From a virus, in the IMG/VR virus record IMGVR_UViG_3300031963_010135, positions 1-54,643 of that record: a DNA stretch of 54,643 bases. The stretch is one strand, 5' to 3'. Shown here in pieces: positions 1 through 8,698 of the stretch; positions within the stretch are counted from its first letter, which is position 1, and the number at the start of each line of letters is the position of its first letter. The notes below the pieces were generated by a model. The model was not told the origin of the DNA. It searched no databases and saw only the letters and a list, made by a program, of their open reading frames with translations. The position numbers and the translations under genes are program-made.

Positions 1-197
1 TCAAAATAAGTACCACCAGATGTTACATTTGATGGATCTACAAAAGGTGTATAATTACCACCTGTTGTACCCGAAAAAAATACTACCCCGTTAAATAAGT
101 TAACCAACGGTTCACCCATTTGTACACCACTCGTAGGTAATGCACCATTATTGGTTTGGTTACTTTTTAATTTATAAATTGTCCTTCTTGTTGCCAT
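1..197 (-). CDS. Fibre-type virion protein, N-terminal part only
   Basis: The frame opens with ATG at 197-195 and runs off the left edge, so about 65 residues are visible. It begins MATRRTIYKLKSN and continues with a pattern of the form LPTSGVQMGEPLVNLFNG...VFFSG. This matches the short N-terminal module of many phage fibres and receptor-binding proteins, in which a 'P.sL..GEpa.N...g.lyf.' pattern occurs. It is the last gene of a minus-strand run that starts with neck proteins, and a promoter-like motif lies 14 nt upstream. The virion role is inferred from the module and the neighbours; the receptor-binding part is outside the window. Confidence 0.6.
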   Translation of the reverse strand, partial: MATRRTIYKLKSNQTNNGALPTSGVQMGEPLVNLFNGVVFFSGTTGGNYTPFVDPSNVTSGGTYF

Positions 198-211
198 GTT
201 TTATTTTTTTA

Positions 212-221
212 TATAAATATC
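212..221 (-). promoter_or_regulatory. Candidate late promoter motif
   Basis: On the minus strand this reads GATATTTATA and ends 14 nt before the ATG at 197. The same word recurs before several plus-strand genes at a 13-nt distance. No Shine-Dalgarno sequence precedes the start; the region between is A-rich. Confidence 0.5.
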
Positions 222-230
222 TACTTTTTA

Positions 231-674
231 TTAATAAGATCCTCCATTTAATATATCATCTTGAATTATTGAATTTTCAGCTGTTATTTCTCTAGTATTA
301 CCACTTAAATCTTGTCCTAAATTTAATATAGGCGTGTAAATTATACCAGTTGCAGTCCATACTGTTGAAGTTCCGCTAACCGTGTTCACATTTCTAAATC
401 TTCTACTAGGTGAACCAACACTGATTAAATTATCGGAAGTTGGTAAAACTTCAGTATTATAAACTGTGATTGCATTATTAATTGTAACACCACTTTCACA
501 AGCAACAATATTTTCTGTATATAAAGTACTTCCAGAACCACAATTTATAATATCACCACCTATTGTTGCATCACCAGTAATATTGATTGTTTCAGCACTA
601 AAACTAACAGTATTAGTAGGTTCTACTACGAATATTTTGGTTATATCACTATTTCCACAAAAATTATTACTCAT
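231..674 (-). CDS. Fibre or tail-associated virion protein
   Basis: This 147-residue protein is rich in Ser, Thr, Gly and Asn, with short beta-repeat stretches such as ITGDATIGGDIINCGSG. A later section, LPTSDNLISVGSPSRRFRNV followed by a TSTVWTA segment, is a pattern common in trimeric phage fibres (the 'iG...rrFrnvy' segment). No signal peptide or membrane segment is visible. It overlaps the upstream 346-residue gene by one base, which suggests translational coupling. The virion role is inferred from composition and position; the exact part is unknown. Confidence 0.55.
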   Translation of the reverse strand: MSNNFCGNSDITKIFVVEPTNTVSFSAETINITGDATIGGDIINCGSGSTLYTENIVACESGVTINNAITVYNTEVLPTSDNLISVGSPSRRFRNVNTVSGTSTVWTATGIIYTPILNLGQDLSGNTREITAENSIIQDDILNGGSY

Positions 675-1714
675 TATAATGGTACAGTTCCTCTTAATAT
701 TATTTCCGACAAGGAAGTAGAATCCGTTCTAACAACACTTATACTTATCATATCACCATCTTTCACTGAAAATGGTAATGACACTATATTGCCGTTAACT
801 CTTATTGTTGCTGCTGTTATATTTTGAATTTCTAATGTAACAAAAGTTGCCAACGTATCATTTTGAAATGTTACGGTGGTTGGTGATCCAGGTAAAAATT
901 GGAATATCGCTGTTATTGTTCTATCGTCTTTAGTTTCATCTTTGATTAACTTAACAACAGCTTTAGGACGTTTAGATTCAACCTCGTAAGATAAAATAGC
1001 CCTCTCCATACCAGGTTTTACTTCAAATTCATCTTCATCTAAAATATAAGCTTGCATTTTAAGTTCATATGTTTGAACATAGTATCTTTTACCGTCTATA
1101 TCATCTATAGTGGATTCATCCCCAATACTTTCCATTAAGATAGGGAAGAAGTGCCCCTTTATGTTTACATATGCCTGTGATGACGCAAAAGTTGTTAGAA
1201 CTTTTTGATTTAACTTATTTAACTCATTCATTCTAAAAGTGAAAAATCTAACAGTATAAGTTAAATCAACACCAACAGGTTGTGGTATCATATAAACATC
1301 AGCCCCTTTTTTATTACCATCCCATACAGGAACGGTCATATAAGGAAACTTTGCCCTTACAGGTATTTTAAAATCTGATGGATTAGTACCAGGTTGAGCA
1401 TCAGGTTTTCTAACAACAGATACAAAAGGTATTTTAATATTTTTATATTTGTCTGAAGATTGCCATGTTTTGGTAAATTCAGCCCATCTTTGTGCTGTTA
1501 AAAAACTAACAGGTACTTTTTCACCATCAATTACAATACCCAACTCATTATCGACCCATTCAACAAACCCTTTATCCAAATCGGCGTGGTCAACACCTCT
1601 GGGTAAATTGGTTTTGTTTTTATCCAAATAATCATTAATATAAGCTTTTGGGCCACCTTGTGGATCCAATTGTTTAATATTTATATCTTTTTTAAATTTT
1701 TTTGGTAGTGACAT
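674..1714 (-). CDS. Candidate gp15-like proximal tail sheath stabiliser
   Basis: 346 residues. The centre (about 90-235) contains KIPFVSVVRKP, then QPVGVDLTYTVRFFTFRMN, a helix and F.SS..YV segment, a PILMES strand and a C-terminal RYYVQTYELKMQAYI strand. That order resembles the T4-type gp15 tail completion proteins, which show a comparable 'VPi.Y', 'lsi', 'ilp.F', 'pv.l.sv', 'y.l.f....yl' pattern. The last 80 residues look like an added beta domain. It lies directly after the gp14-like gene, as in the T4 13-14-15 order. In T4, gp15 caps the tail tube and sheath and joins the head. The assignment is by pattern and gene order only. Confidence 0.45.
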   Translation of the reverse strand: MSLPKKFKKDINIKQLDPQGGPKAYINDYLDKNKTNLPRGVDHADLDKGFVEWVDNELGIVIDGEKVPVSFLTAQRWAEFTKTWQSSDKYKNIKIPFVSVVRKPDAQPGTNPSDFKIPVRAKFPYMTVPVWDGNKKGADVYMIPQPVGVDLTYTVRFFTFRMNELNKLNQKVLTTFASSQAYVNIKGHFFPILMESIGDESTIDDIDGKRYYVQTYELKMQAYILDEDEFEVKPGMERAILSYEVESKRPKAVVKLIKDETKDDRTITAIFQFLPGSPTTVTFQNDTLATFVTLEIQNITAATIRVNGNIVSLPFSVKDGDMISISVVRTDSTSLSEIILRGTVPL

Positions 1715-1717
1715 ATA

Positions 1718-2236
1718 TTAATAATTTGGTAAAAATTCGTTCATATCTGCGTTTGTGCAAGTTATTGTTCTATAATAACCTTTGTATCCTAATCTTGTGT
1801 GAGCATTATCTGAATATATCTTACCATCATTAGTCACTGTGAAGTACTTAATATTGTCTTCACGGTCTGAATAACCTATATAATCACCATAATTTATATC
1901 ACAATTTAACTCATCCAATTGCTCTTGAAAAATGGTAAAGATTAATTGACCGTAATCCATATATCTATTCATACCACCAGAATAAGATTTATTTTGAGCC
2001 TCTTCTAATTTTAATTTAACTCTAAGTTCTTTAGGTGCCTTGAATTTAATTTCATTTGCTTTAGCCTCACCATAAACATCATCAACAAGTGTATCTTTTC
2101 TATCTACTTGAAATAAAACGACCACGAGATTTAGATCTCCTTCGAGATATTCACGGGCCATTTCATTTTCGATAGAAAAATCTATCTCATCGTAAAACTT
2201 GCCCATTCTATTTACAGGAAATCTTTTCTTACTCAT
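1718..2236 (-). CDS. Candidate gp14-like neck protein
   Basis: 172 residues. Features shared with T4-type gp14 neck proteins are a hydrophobic strand ending in FQVDRKDTLVDDVYGEA, a following 'K.PKELRVKLKLEE' strand, a YGQLIFTI.Q..LDE segment and a late INYGDYIGYS segment (compare 'pr.GDlIyf' in the family). In T4, gp14 joins gp13 to close the filled head and attach the tail. This is the first gene of the minus-strand run and is followed three bases later by the gp15-like gene. A motif AATATTTATT lies 16 nt upstream. The match is by motif order; a structure-based comparison would settle it. Confidence 0.5.
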   Translation of the reverse strand: MSKKRFPVNRMGKFYDEIDFSIENEMAREYLEGDLNLVVVLFQVDRKDTLVDDVYGEAKANEIKFKAPKELRVKLKLEEAQNKSYSGGMNRYMDYGQLIFTIFQEQLDELNCDINYGDYIGYSDREDNIKYFTVTNDGKIYSDNAHTRLGYKGYYRTITCTNADMNEFLPNY

Positions 2237-2252
2237 AGCACACTTTTATTTC

Positions 2253-2262
2253 AATAAATATT
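2253..2262 (-). promoter_or_regulatory. Candidate late promoter motif
   Basis: On the minus strand this reads AATATTTATT, 16 nt before the ATG at 2236. It is a weaker match to the (G/A)ATATTTAT(A/T) form seen elsewhere, with slightly longer spacing. It would drive the minus-strand structural run. Confidence 0.4.
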
Positions 2263-2302
2263 TACTAAATATGTATTTTCTTTATTTTCCACAGTTGATT
2301 AT

Positions 2303-2312
2303 TATATTTATT
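2303..2312 (+). promoter_or_regulatory. Promoter-like motif upstream of helicase
   Basis: Reads TATATTTATT and ends 7 nt before the ATG at 2320. The spacing differs from the 13 nt typical of the other sites, so it may be chance in AT-rich DNA. The 83-nt divergent gap between 2236 and 2320 must carry promoters for both directions. Confidence 0.3.
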
Positions 2313-2319
2313 TTTCATT

Positions 2320-4149
2320 ATGGTAGATTTAACCAAATTAAAGAGTAAAACCACATTAGAGAAGATAAAAAATTATCAAGGTGGTAATGATCACATTTTA
2401 AAAATGAAAAAGAAATTAGAGGTGGAAGGCTTTTATATTTTAACCCCATCTCAAATATCTTACGTGGAGGAAAATATTGGTACAGAACCGACCAAGGTTG
2501 ATAAGGTGGTTGAAATAACTTCTTATTTAGGTGAACAATTAAAAGAAAAATATAATCTAAAAAATATACCTGAAAAAGTTTTTGTACAATCAGTTTTAGC
2601 TGAAAACGAAAAGTCATATCACGTAAGAGGTTTATTATATAAAAATCAAAAAGAACCTATTTTATTTCATATACCAAAAACACAGTTATTAACAGATATG
2701 TTTTATGAACCTTATGAGGATTTAGAAGTTGATTTCGATTCCGTTAATAAAATAAATAAAAAAGGTAGGTCATTATTTAAACACCAAGAACAGGCTGTAA
2801 AGTTTTTACTAAAGAGAAAAAAATGTATTCTTTCTGACGATATGGGTCTTGGTAAGACCAAATCGGCTATATCGGCAGCTTTATTATCAGGTGCAGAAAA
2901 AATATTGGTTATATGTCCTGCCAATGCTAAGATAAATTGGTTTCGTGAAATCACAGAATATATTGATGAGGAATATGTAACAATTGTTAAATCAGGTTTT
3001 TGGCAACCCAAATTCTTTACCATTATTAATTATGATATATTAAATAGGTTTCATGAAATTGAAGATAAACGTAAAAAGGAAGAACCTAAAAGTTATATTA
3101 ACGAAGAAAAGTTTGATTTAATTATTGTTGATGAGGCTCACATGATTAAAAATAAATCTTCTATAAGGGGTAAAATTGTTTCACAAATATCTGAGACCGT
3201 AGAAAATGTTTGGTTATTAACTGGCACACCAATAGCTAACAGACCCATGGATTATTATAATCTTTTAAAAGTTTGTGAAGTCCCCGTAGTTAGTAATTTT
3301 CAACACTTTGCTTATAGATATTGTGCCGCTAAATCATTTAACAAAAAGTTAAAATCAGGTAAGGTTAAAAGAATTTGGTTAACAGACGGTGCCTCTAACT
3401 TAGAAGAATTACACCAAAAGACTAAAAACTATATTATTAGAAGAAGAAAAGAGGATCATTTGGATTTACCACCTAAGATTATATCACCTTTTTATTTAGA
3501 TTTGGATAATAAAAAAGGTTATAAAGAGGCGTTTGATGATTATTTGTTTTGGTTAGAATTGGAAGGTAAAAAGTTGGGTGCTGGTAGACAAATGGTCGAA
3601 ATGGTTGTTTTACGAAAATTTATTTCACAAGAAAAAGTACCAATGACATTAGATATGATTAATAATTTCTTGGAACAGTCTGAGAATAAAAAAATCATAG
3701 TATTCACGGTATTCACTGAATCTTTAAAATCCATGAAAAAAGAATTAGGTGATTTAGCAGTTTGTCACAATGGTGAAATGTCAGATAAAGAAAAACAAAA
3801 ATCTATAGATGAATTTCAAAACAACCCTAATGTTAGGGTATTCATTGGTAATATTATTTCGGCTGGTTCTGCAATTACATTAACTGCTGCAGATACAACC
3901 ATCATGCATGATTTGGATTTTGTTCCGTCCAATCACCAACAAGCTGAAGATAGGGCATACCGCATCGGCCAAGACAAAACTGTTAACATTTACTACCCAA
4001 TTTTCTCTGACACAATAGAAGAAAGAATATACGAAACCCTTCAAAAGAAAAAAGAAATTATATCCACTGTAATGGGTGAAGAAAACCAATCTGTTGATAT
4101 AATGACAGATTTAGTTGAAACTTTAATTAAAAAACAAAATACACGTTAA
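2320..4149 (+). CDS. SNF2-family DEAD/DEAH-type helicase
   Basis: 609 residues with both RecA-like lobes. Walker A DMGLGKTK is at about 174-181, the DEAH box at 271-274, TGTP at 301-304 (motif III) and the arginine-finger motif QAEDRAYRIGQ at about 541-551. This set, with the RxxQ form of motif VI, is diagnostic of SNF2/SMARCAL1-like ATPases, which translocate on duplex DNA and can anneal or remodel forks. The first 150 residues are not recognised. No nuclease domain is visible. It lies between divergent neck genes and near its own promoter-like motif. A role in replication fork handling or recombination, analogous to T4 UvsW, is inferred. Confidence 0.92.
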   Translation: MVDLTKLKSKTTLEKIKNYQGGNDHILKMKKKLEVEGFYILTPSQISYVEENIGTEPTKVDKVVEITSYLGEQLKEKYNLKNIPEKVFVQSVLAENEKSYHVRGLLYKNQKEPILFHIPKTQLLTDMFYEPYEDLEVDFDSVNKINKKGRSLFKHQEQAVKFLLKRKKCILSDDMGLGKTKSAISAALLSGAEKILVICPANAKINWFREITEYIDEEYVTIVKSGFWQPKFFTIINYDILNRFHEIEDKRKKEEPKSYINEEKFDLIIVDEAHMIKNKSSIRGKIVSQISETVENVWLLTGTPIANRPMDYYNLLKVCEVPVVSNFQHFAYRYCAAKSFNKKLKSGKVKRIWLTDGASNLEELHQKTKNYIIRRRKEDHLDLPPKIISPFYLDLDNKKGYKEAFDDYLFWLELEGKKLGAGRQMVEMVVLRKFISQEKVPMTLDMINNFLEQSENKKIIVFTVFTESLKSMKKELGDLAVCHNGEMSDKEKQKSIDEFQNNPNVRVFIGNIISAGSAITLTAADTTIMHDLDFVPSNHQQAEDRAYRIGQDKTVNIYYPIFSDTIEERIYETLQKKKEIISTVMGEENQSVDIMTDLVETLIKKQNTR

Positions 4150-4160
4150 CATTATAAAGT

Positions 4161-4190
4161 TGTGGATATTTATGAAATAAAGTCCACATG
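4161..4190 (+). promoter_or_regulatory. Late promoter motif inside an inverted repeat touching the start codon
   Basis: GATATTTATG at 4165-4174 ends exactly 13 nt before the ATG at 4188. Perfect 6-bp arms TGTGGA (4161-4166) and TCCACA (4183-4188) flank it, and the right arm includes the A of the ATG. Transcripts entering from upstream could fold and hide the start, while transcripts starting at the motif would lack the left arm. Confidence 0.5.
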
Positions 4191-5333
4191 TCACTTATAA
4201 TAGAAAATGCTGAAAAACAGAAATTATTCAGACAGGTCAGACACAGATTGGGTGCTCCACTTAGAAAAATTGAGTTGGATGATGAACAAATGTGTACTTT
4301 ATTGGAAATTGCTATAGAGGACCACTCTTCATTTGTTAATGAATGGTTAATTGAAACTCAATGGTCGTCATTAGACGGTATTAATTTAAGTACGGCAGAT
4401 TTAAGTAAAGCTTTAACAACAAGAAGTTTAAACTATGAGGATTCCTTTACTTATGCCTATTCAAAAATTGTGGGTTTACAGGCAAGAGGTCCTTGGGAAT
4501 TAAAACAAGATTACGTCGTTTTAGAAAATGGTAGACAAGTTTATCAAATACCTGCGGGTAGGGAAATAAACGAAGTATTATATTTCCAACCACCCACAGT
4601 TGATTATGCGTTATACTCAAACTATGGTTTTGGTGATTACGGTTTTGGTGGTGGTGTTGCTCAATTACCGTATGGTGCTGCAGGTGGTGGGTTTGGTTAT
4701 GGTGGATTTTATTTGGCACCAGCATACGATATTGTATTAAGAAATGCTGATTATAATTTAAAACAAAGAATTGTCAGTTCTCAATTAACTTATTGGGTGA
4801 CTGGAGGACCAAACGGAACTAAATTATTACATTTATCACCACCCCCAGGTAGTAGATTATCTTTTGGTGGTGCTGGATTTGCTGGAGGTCAAAAAATAAA
4901 TGTAGGTGGTAGTAAAGTTTGGTATTGGTATTATGAAACAACCTCTGATGAAGAAAGACAAAGATGTCTTAATGCTAACAAAGATATTGTTAAATTACCT
5001 TCAGATGTTCCTGTAGATGTTGTTAACTATACAGAACTTAATTCACCATCCAAACAATGGGTTAGGGATTGGTTTACCGCTTTATGTAAAGAAACCCTAG
5101 GACGTGTTAGAGGTAAATTTGGTGGTGCTTTAGGTGTTACAGATGCTGAAGTCACCATGGATTATGAATCCTTATTAAGTGAGGCTAAAGAAGATAGAAC
5201 CGTTTTAACGGAAAGATTAACAGAAAGATTAGAAAGACTACGTCCTGAAAATATGTTAACACGTAAGGCAACTGAAGCTGAACAATTAAATAAAGCATTA
5301 CAATACAGACCTTTAGGTATTACAGTAATATAA
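4188..5333 (+). CDS. Candidate gp13-like neck protein
   Basis: 381 residues. The N-terminus (FRQVRHRLGAPLRKIELDDEQ followed by LLEIAIEDH) matches the opening of T4-type gp13 head-completion proteins, where a 'LG.P...iel.ddQ...ai..al' pattern is typical. The C-terminal half has WVRDWFTALCKETLGRVRGK and a LLSEAKEDRTVLTERL helix, again as in gp13 relatives. An insertion rich in Gly, Tyr and Phe (about residues 140-185) is unusual. In T4, gp13 and gp14 close the head portal after packaging. Here it is separated from the gp14-like gene and faces the other way. It shares the sequence TAATG with the next start. Confidence 0.55.
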   Translation: MSLIIENAEKQKLFRQVRHRLGAPLRKIELDDEQMCTLLEIAIEDHSSFVNEWLIETQWSSLDGINLSTADLSKALTTRSLNYEDSFTYAYSKIVGLQARGPWELKQDYVVLENGRQVYQIPAGREINEVLYFQPPTVDYALYSNYGFGDYGFGGGVAQLPYGAAGGGFGYGGFYLAPAYDIVLRNADYNLKQRIVSSQLTYWVTGGPNGTKLLHLSPPPGSRLSFGGAGFAGGQKINVGGSKVWYWYYETTSDEERQRCLNANKDIVKLPSDVPVDVVNYTELNSPSKQWVRDWFTALCKETLGRVRGKFGGALGVTDAEVTMDYESLLSEAKEDRTVLTERLTERLERLRPENMLTRKATEAEQLNKALQYRPLGITVI

Positions 5334-8300
5334 TGGGTAATTTTTTTACACGTCCAAATTTTGAGGATCGTCAATTGGTACAATATAGTGGTACCAGTAT
5401 TACATTATCAGGTGAAACCAATATTTATCCAACTGGGTTATTAAGAATACAAAAAAATCCAGTACCTGGTTATGTTGCCACAGCTGCAGGTTGGGATGGT
5501 GAAGTTGTTTGGGGTCCAGTTAGTGGATTAACTTGGAATTTAAGTGCTAGTTGTAATAGTATAATAAACGTAACGCAATTAGTTGCGTGTACAGACTCTG
5601 GTAGTACAATACAAATCACATCGGGTGGTTTAACATTAAATGGTGGTACGGTACAATTTTTGGATTCACTTTCAGCGGGTACAGTTAATGATTATGTATT
5701 GGTAATTGATGGTAGTGGGTATGTTAAAAGTGTACCACAATCATCTATCACACCTATTTTTACAGGTGGTACTGGTTCGTGTATTGTTGATTTATACGTA
5801 ACAAATATTCACGGGTGTTCACCAATTAATATCCAACCAACATCATCAGATAATGTTTATATGGTTATGGGTGGTGGTAATGTAATGGTTGGTGGTACTA
5901 ACCCACAAACAAAATTTCATATTAGTGGTAGTACAATGTTCAACACTGATATCATATATCAATATGAAAATGACGGTACCACAACAGCACCCACAGTAGT
6001 TTCTGGTTTTAAAGGGAATTATATAAGTATGGATTATGGTACTGTAGGTACACAAGCTGTGGGTTATGCTGCAATAAATACTAGTAGTTCAGCCACATCC
6101 GTAGTTGCTTTATATAACAATTCATCCGCATTTGCTCAACTTTTTGTTGCAGGTTCTAATCAGATTAAAGTTAACCCAGGACCTGTGGGGCCCAATTTTT
6201 ATAGAAATAAAGTAGTATTAAGAACCGGACCAAGTGGTAGTACTGCTGGTATGGTTATTAATCCTGGTTCAGCCGATCCGTCAGCAACTTTATGGTTTGA
6301 AATTGATGGTGCCGCTAATATGATATTAAAGGGTGATGGTGCATCGGGAAGTGGTAATGGGTTTTTGGGTTTAAAATTAAATCCAGATGGAACAGAAATG
6401 CCAACCGCTAATTTACAAATTGGTGGTACCGGAACTACAGGTTCTTTTAAATTCATCGATGGAAATCAACAATCAGGATATGTATTAACTTCAGATTCTG
6501 GGGGTACGGCAACTTGGCAAGCACCAACTGGTGCTTCCGTTGTACCTTCACCATATATATTTGGATCACCGACATTATCTATTATACCTTTATCTGGTAA
6601 TAACACAACTTTATCAGAAGGTAGTATAATATTAGGTGGCACTGGTAACACAATAAGTGATGATAGTTCCCCACTATCAACAATTGTTAATGGTTTTTTT
6701 AATGATATATACGATTCCGATTATTCATTAATAAATGGTGGTTTGATTAACGTAATATCTGGACAATCTTACAATGTTATAACTAATGGTAGACAAAATA
6801 AAATTATATCTAGATCCACACTCACAAATCTTTCAGGTTGGAAAACAATTACTAACGGTCTACAAAACACAATTAATATAATATCTGGTGAAACTGGACA
6901 TGAAACCATAATAAATGGTAGACAAAACAATATATTAGGGACATCAACAAAATACTCAACAATAATAAACGGTGACAAAAACGTTATTAGTGGATCTTCA
7001 AGTGGTAACAAACACAATATAATATTAAACGGTGAAACCAACTCAATAAATGAAGGTAATTTTAACTTTATTACCGGTCAAAATAACAGATTAAATGAAA
7101 GTGGTCTTTCTGCAGCTTTTGGTGAATCGAATTTTATAAACAATAGTGACTATAGTTTTATATTTGGTTTTAACAATAAAATATTAGACGCCAATAATGG
7201 TGTTGGGAATTCGAGGATTATATTAGGATCCAATTCATTAATTAGTGGTCAAACAAGTAGTGTTGTTATATTAGGTGATAACATAACAGGAAACTCATCT
7301 AATACCGTTTATGTACCTTATTTAAACATTAAAAATATTGGTACAGGTTCTATTGTTTTTGGTTTAGGATTAGACGCAAATGGTAATGTTGTATCTGGTA
7401 ATACTGGTGGTAGTGGGGCCTTTACTGGTAACACTTCAGCTAGTTGTATTACGGATTTATGGGTTACAAATATTCATGGGTGTTCACCTATAACTATATG
7501 GGATCAGTTACAATATAATGGTAGCACAGCATCTACACAATATAGTACAGCTTTTGGTTTAAATACCTTATCTAGTGGAAATGGTAGTCATTCTCAAGGT
7601 TACCAAACAATAGCTAGTGGTGATTATTCACATGCAAGTGGTAGTGGTTCTACCGCTAGTGGTATTTATTCATTTGTACACGGTAACAATTCTATAGCCA
7701 GTGGTAATACAACAATTGTTTTAGGTTCAGGAATTATTGGTACTGAAGACAATACAGTTTATGTTAATAAATTAAATGTTAAAAATATTGGTACAGGTCC
7801 TACTATTTTTAGTTTAGGATTAGACACAAATGGTAATGTTGTATCTGGTAGTACAGTAGATAATGACGGTAGTAGAAATGTTTATTATGTCCCTAGTGGG
7901 GAAACATTTAATATTCCATTTGGAAAACAGGCTTTAGTTGTTGGTGATTTATTAGTAGATGGTGAAATAACAAATTCAGGTCAACTAGTGTTTGTTAATG
8001 GTTCTATTATATTATCGGGTGGAACTTATACTGATAATGGTGGTGATTTAATAAATTATGAATTTGAAGATGGTTCGGGAAATTCTTTATTAAATATAGC
8101 TAGTTTACAAGGTGTTAATTTTACGGGTATAAACACTGGTGATACTATTGTTTGGAATGGTACTAATTTTGTACCACAAGTATATTCACAGGCTACACCT
8201 TTTACTGGTAACACTTCAGCTAGTTGTATTACAGATTTATGGGTTAGTAACATTTATGGTTGTAACAATAATTTAAACATTACTGGTGACACATATATTG

Positions 8301-8647
8301 CTGGTACGTTATATGCGACATCAAAATCATTCGCAATACCACACCCAACTGAAAAAGGTAAACAATTAATTTATGGTTCATTAGAAGGTCCTGAAAATGG
8401 TGTATACCATAGAGGAAAGTTAGTTGGTTCTAATATAATTAATTTACCTGATTATTGGTCGTCATTAGTTGATGTAGACACTATAACAGTTACACTAACA
8501 CCAAACGGAAGTTATCAAAAACTTTATGTTGCATCAATTTTAGATAATAGTGTTACTGTAGGTTCTGAAGATGATGTAACAATAAACTGTTTTTACACAG
8601 TGTATGGTGAAAGAAAAGATATAAAAAAATTAGAAACTGAAATATGA
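5333..8647 (+). CDS. Large fibre protein with YadA-like head repeats and conserved C-terminal domain
   Basis: 1104 residues, almost entirely Gly/Ser/Thr/Asn-rich beta structure. Residues about 440-690 hold degenerate repeats with periodic N and G and a recurring 'IINGR.N.I' unit. Residues about 735-800 hold YadA/Hep_Hag-like repeats (AFGLNTLSSGNGSHSQGY, SHASGSGSTASG, FVHGNNSIASG), a left-handed beta-roll in trimeric adhesins. The module 'C..DLWVTNIHGCSPI' occurs three times (near 5780, 7440 and 8220). The last ~105 residues (FAIPHPTEKGKQLIYGSLEG then PENGVYHRG) match a C-terminal domain shared by many phage fibres. It starts inside the stop of the gp13-like gene. A trimeric host-recognition fibre is the best reading. 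Confidence 0.75.
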   Translation: MGNFFTRPNFEDRQLVQYSGTSITLSGETNIYPTGLLRIQKNPVPGYVATAAGWDGEVVWGPVSGLTWNLSASCNSIINVTQLVACTDSGSTIQITSGGLTLNGGTVQFLDSLSAGTVNDYVLVIDGSGYVKSVPQSSITPIFTGGTGSCIVDLYVTNIHGCSPINIQPTSSDNVYMVMGGGNVMVGGTNPQTKFHISGSTMFNTDIIYQYENDGTTTAPTVVSGFKGNYISMDYGTVGTQAVGYAAINTSSSATSVVALYNNSSAFAQLFVAGSNQIKVNPGPVGPNFYRNKVVLRTGPSGSTAGMVINPGSADPSATLWFEIDGAANMILKGDGASGSGNGFLGLKLNPDGTEMPTANLQIGGTGTTGSFKFIDGNQQSGYVLTSDSGGTATWQAPTGASVVPSPYIFGSPTLSIIPLSGNNTTLSEGSIILGGTGNTISDDSSPLSTIVNGFFNDIYDSDYSLINGGLINVISGQSYNVITNGRQNKIISRSTLTNLSGWKTITNGLQNTINIISGETGHETIINGRQNNILGTSTKYSTIINGDKNVISGSSSGNKHNIILNGETNSINEGNFNFITGQNNRLNESGLSAAFGESNFINNSDYSFIFGFNNKILDANNGVGNSRIILGSNSLISGQTSSVVILGDNITGNSSNTVYVPYLNIKNIGTGSIVFGLGLDANGNVVSGNTGGSGAFTGNTSASCITDLWVTNIHGCSPITIWDQLQYNGSTASTQYSTAFGLNTLSSGNGSHSQGYQTIASGDYSHASGSGSTASGIYSFVHGNNSIASGNTTIVLGSGIIGTEDNTVYVNKLNVKNIGTGPTIFSLGLDTNGNVVSGSTVDNDGSRNVYYVPSGETFNIPFGKQALVVGDLLVDGEITNSGQLVFVNGSIILSGGTYTDNGGDLINYEFEDGSGNSLLNIASLQGVNFTGINTGDTIVWNGTNFVPQVYSQATPFTGNTSASCITDLWVSNIYGCNNNLNITGDTYIAGTLYATSKSFAIPHPTEKGKQLIYGSLEGPENGVYHRGKLVGSNIINLPDYWSSLVDVDTITVTLTPNGSYQKLYVASILDNSVTVGSEDDVTINCFYTVYGERKDIKKLETEI
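7421..7466 (+). repeat. Direct repeat within fibre gene, copy A
   Basis: This 46-nt block recurs at 8201-8246 with one mismatch, exactly 780 nt (260 codons) later. It encodes the TGNTSASCITDLWV module. A more diverged relative lies near 5765-5825. Such in-frame repeats can support module exchange by recombination. Confidence 0.85.
8201..8246 (+). repeat. Direct repeat within fibre gene, copy B
   Basis: Second copy of the 7421-7466 block, with one mismatch and in the same reading frame. It sits just before the conserved C-terminal domain of the fibre. Confidence 0.85.
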
Positions 8648-8658
8648 TAGTTAATTCT

Positions 8659-8698
8659 ATTTTATTTTAAAGAATATTTATTATAAAACAATAAAATG
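8659..8698 (+). promoter_or_regulatory. Late promoter motif with weak flanking inverted repeat
   Basis: AATATTTATT at 8673-8682 ends 13 nt before the ATG at 8696. Arms ATTTTATT (8659-8666) and AATAAAAT (8690-8697) are exact complements, and the right arm runs into the start codon. The arms are all A/T, so this hairpin could be chance. It supports a separate late promoter for the second fibre gene. Confidence 0.4.

Noticed and set aside
466-720. Plus-strand open frame opposite the minus-strand fibre gene
   Set aside because: It is antisense to a gene with strong fibre-type composition and gives a low-complexity hydrophobic product without start context.
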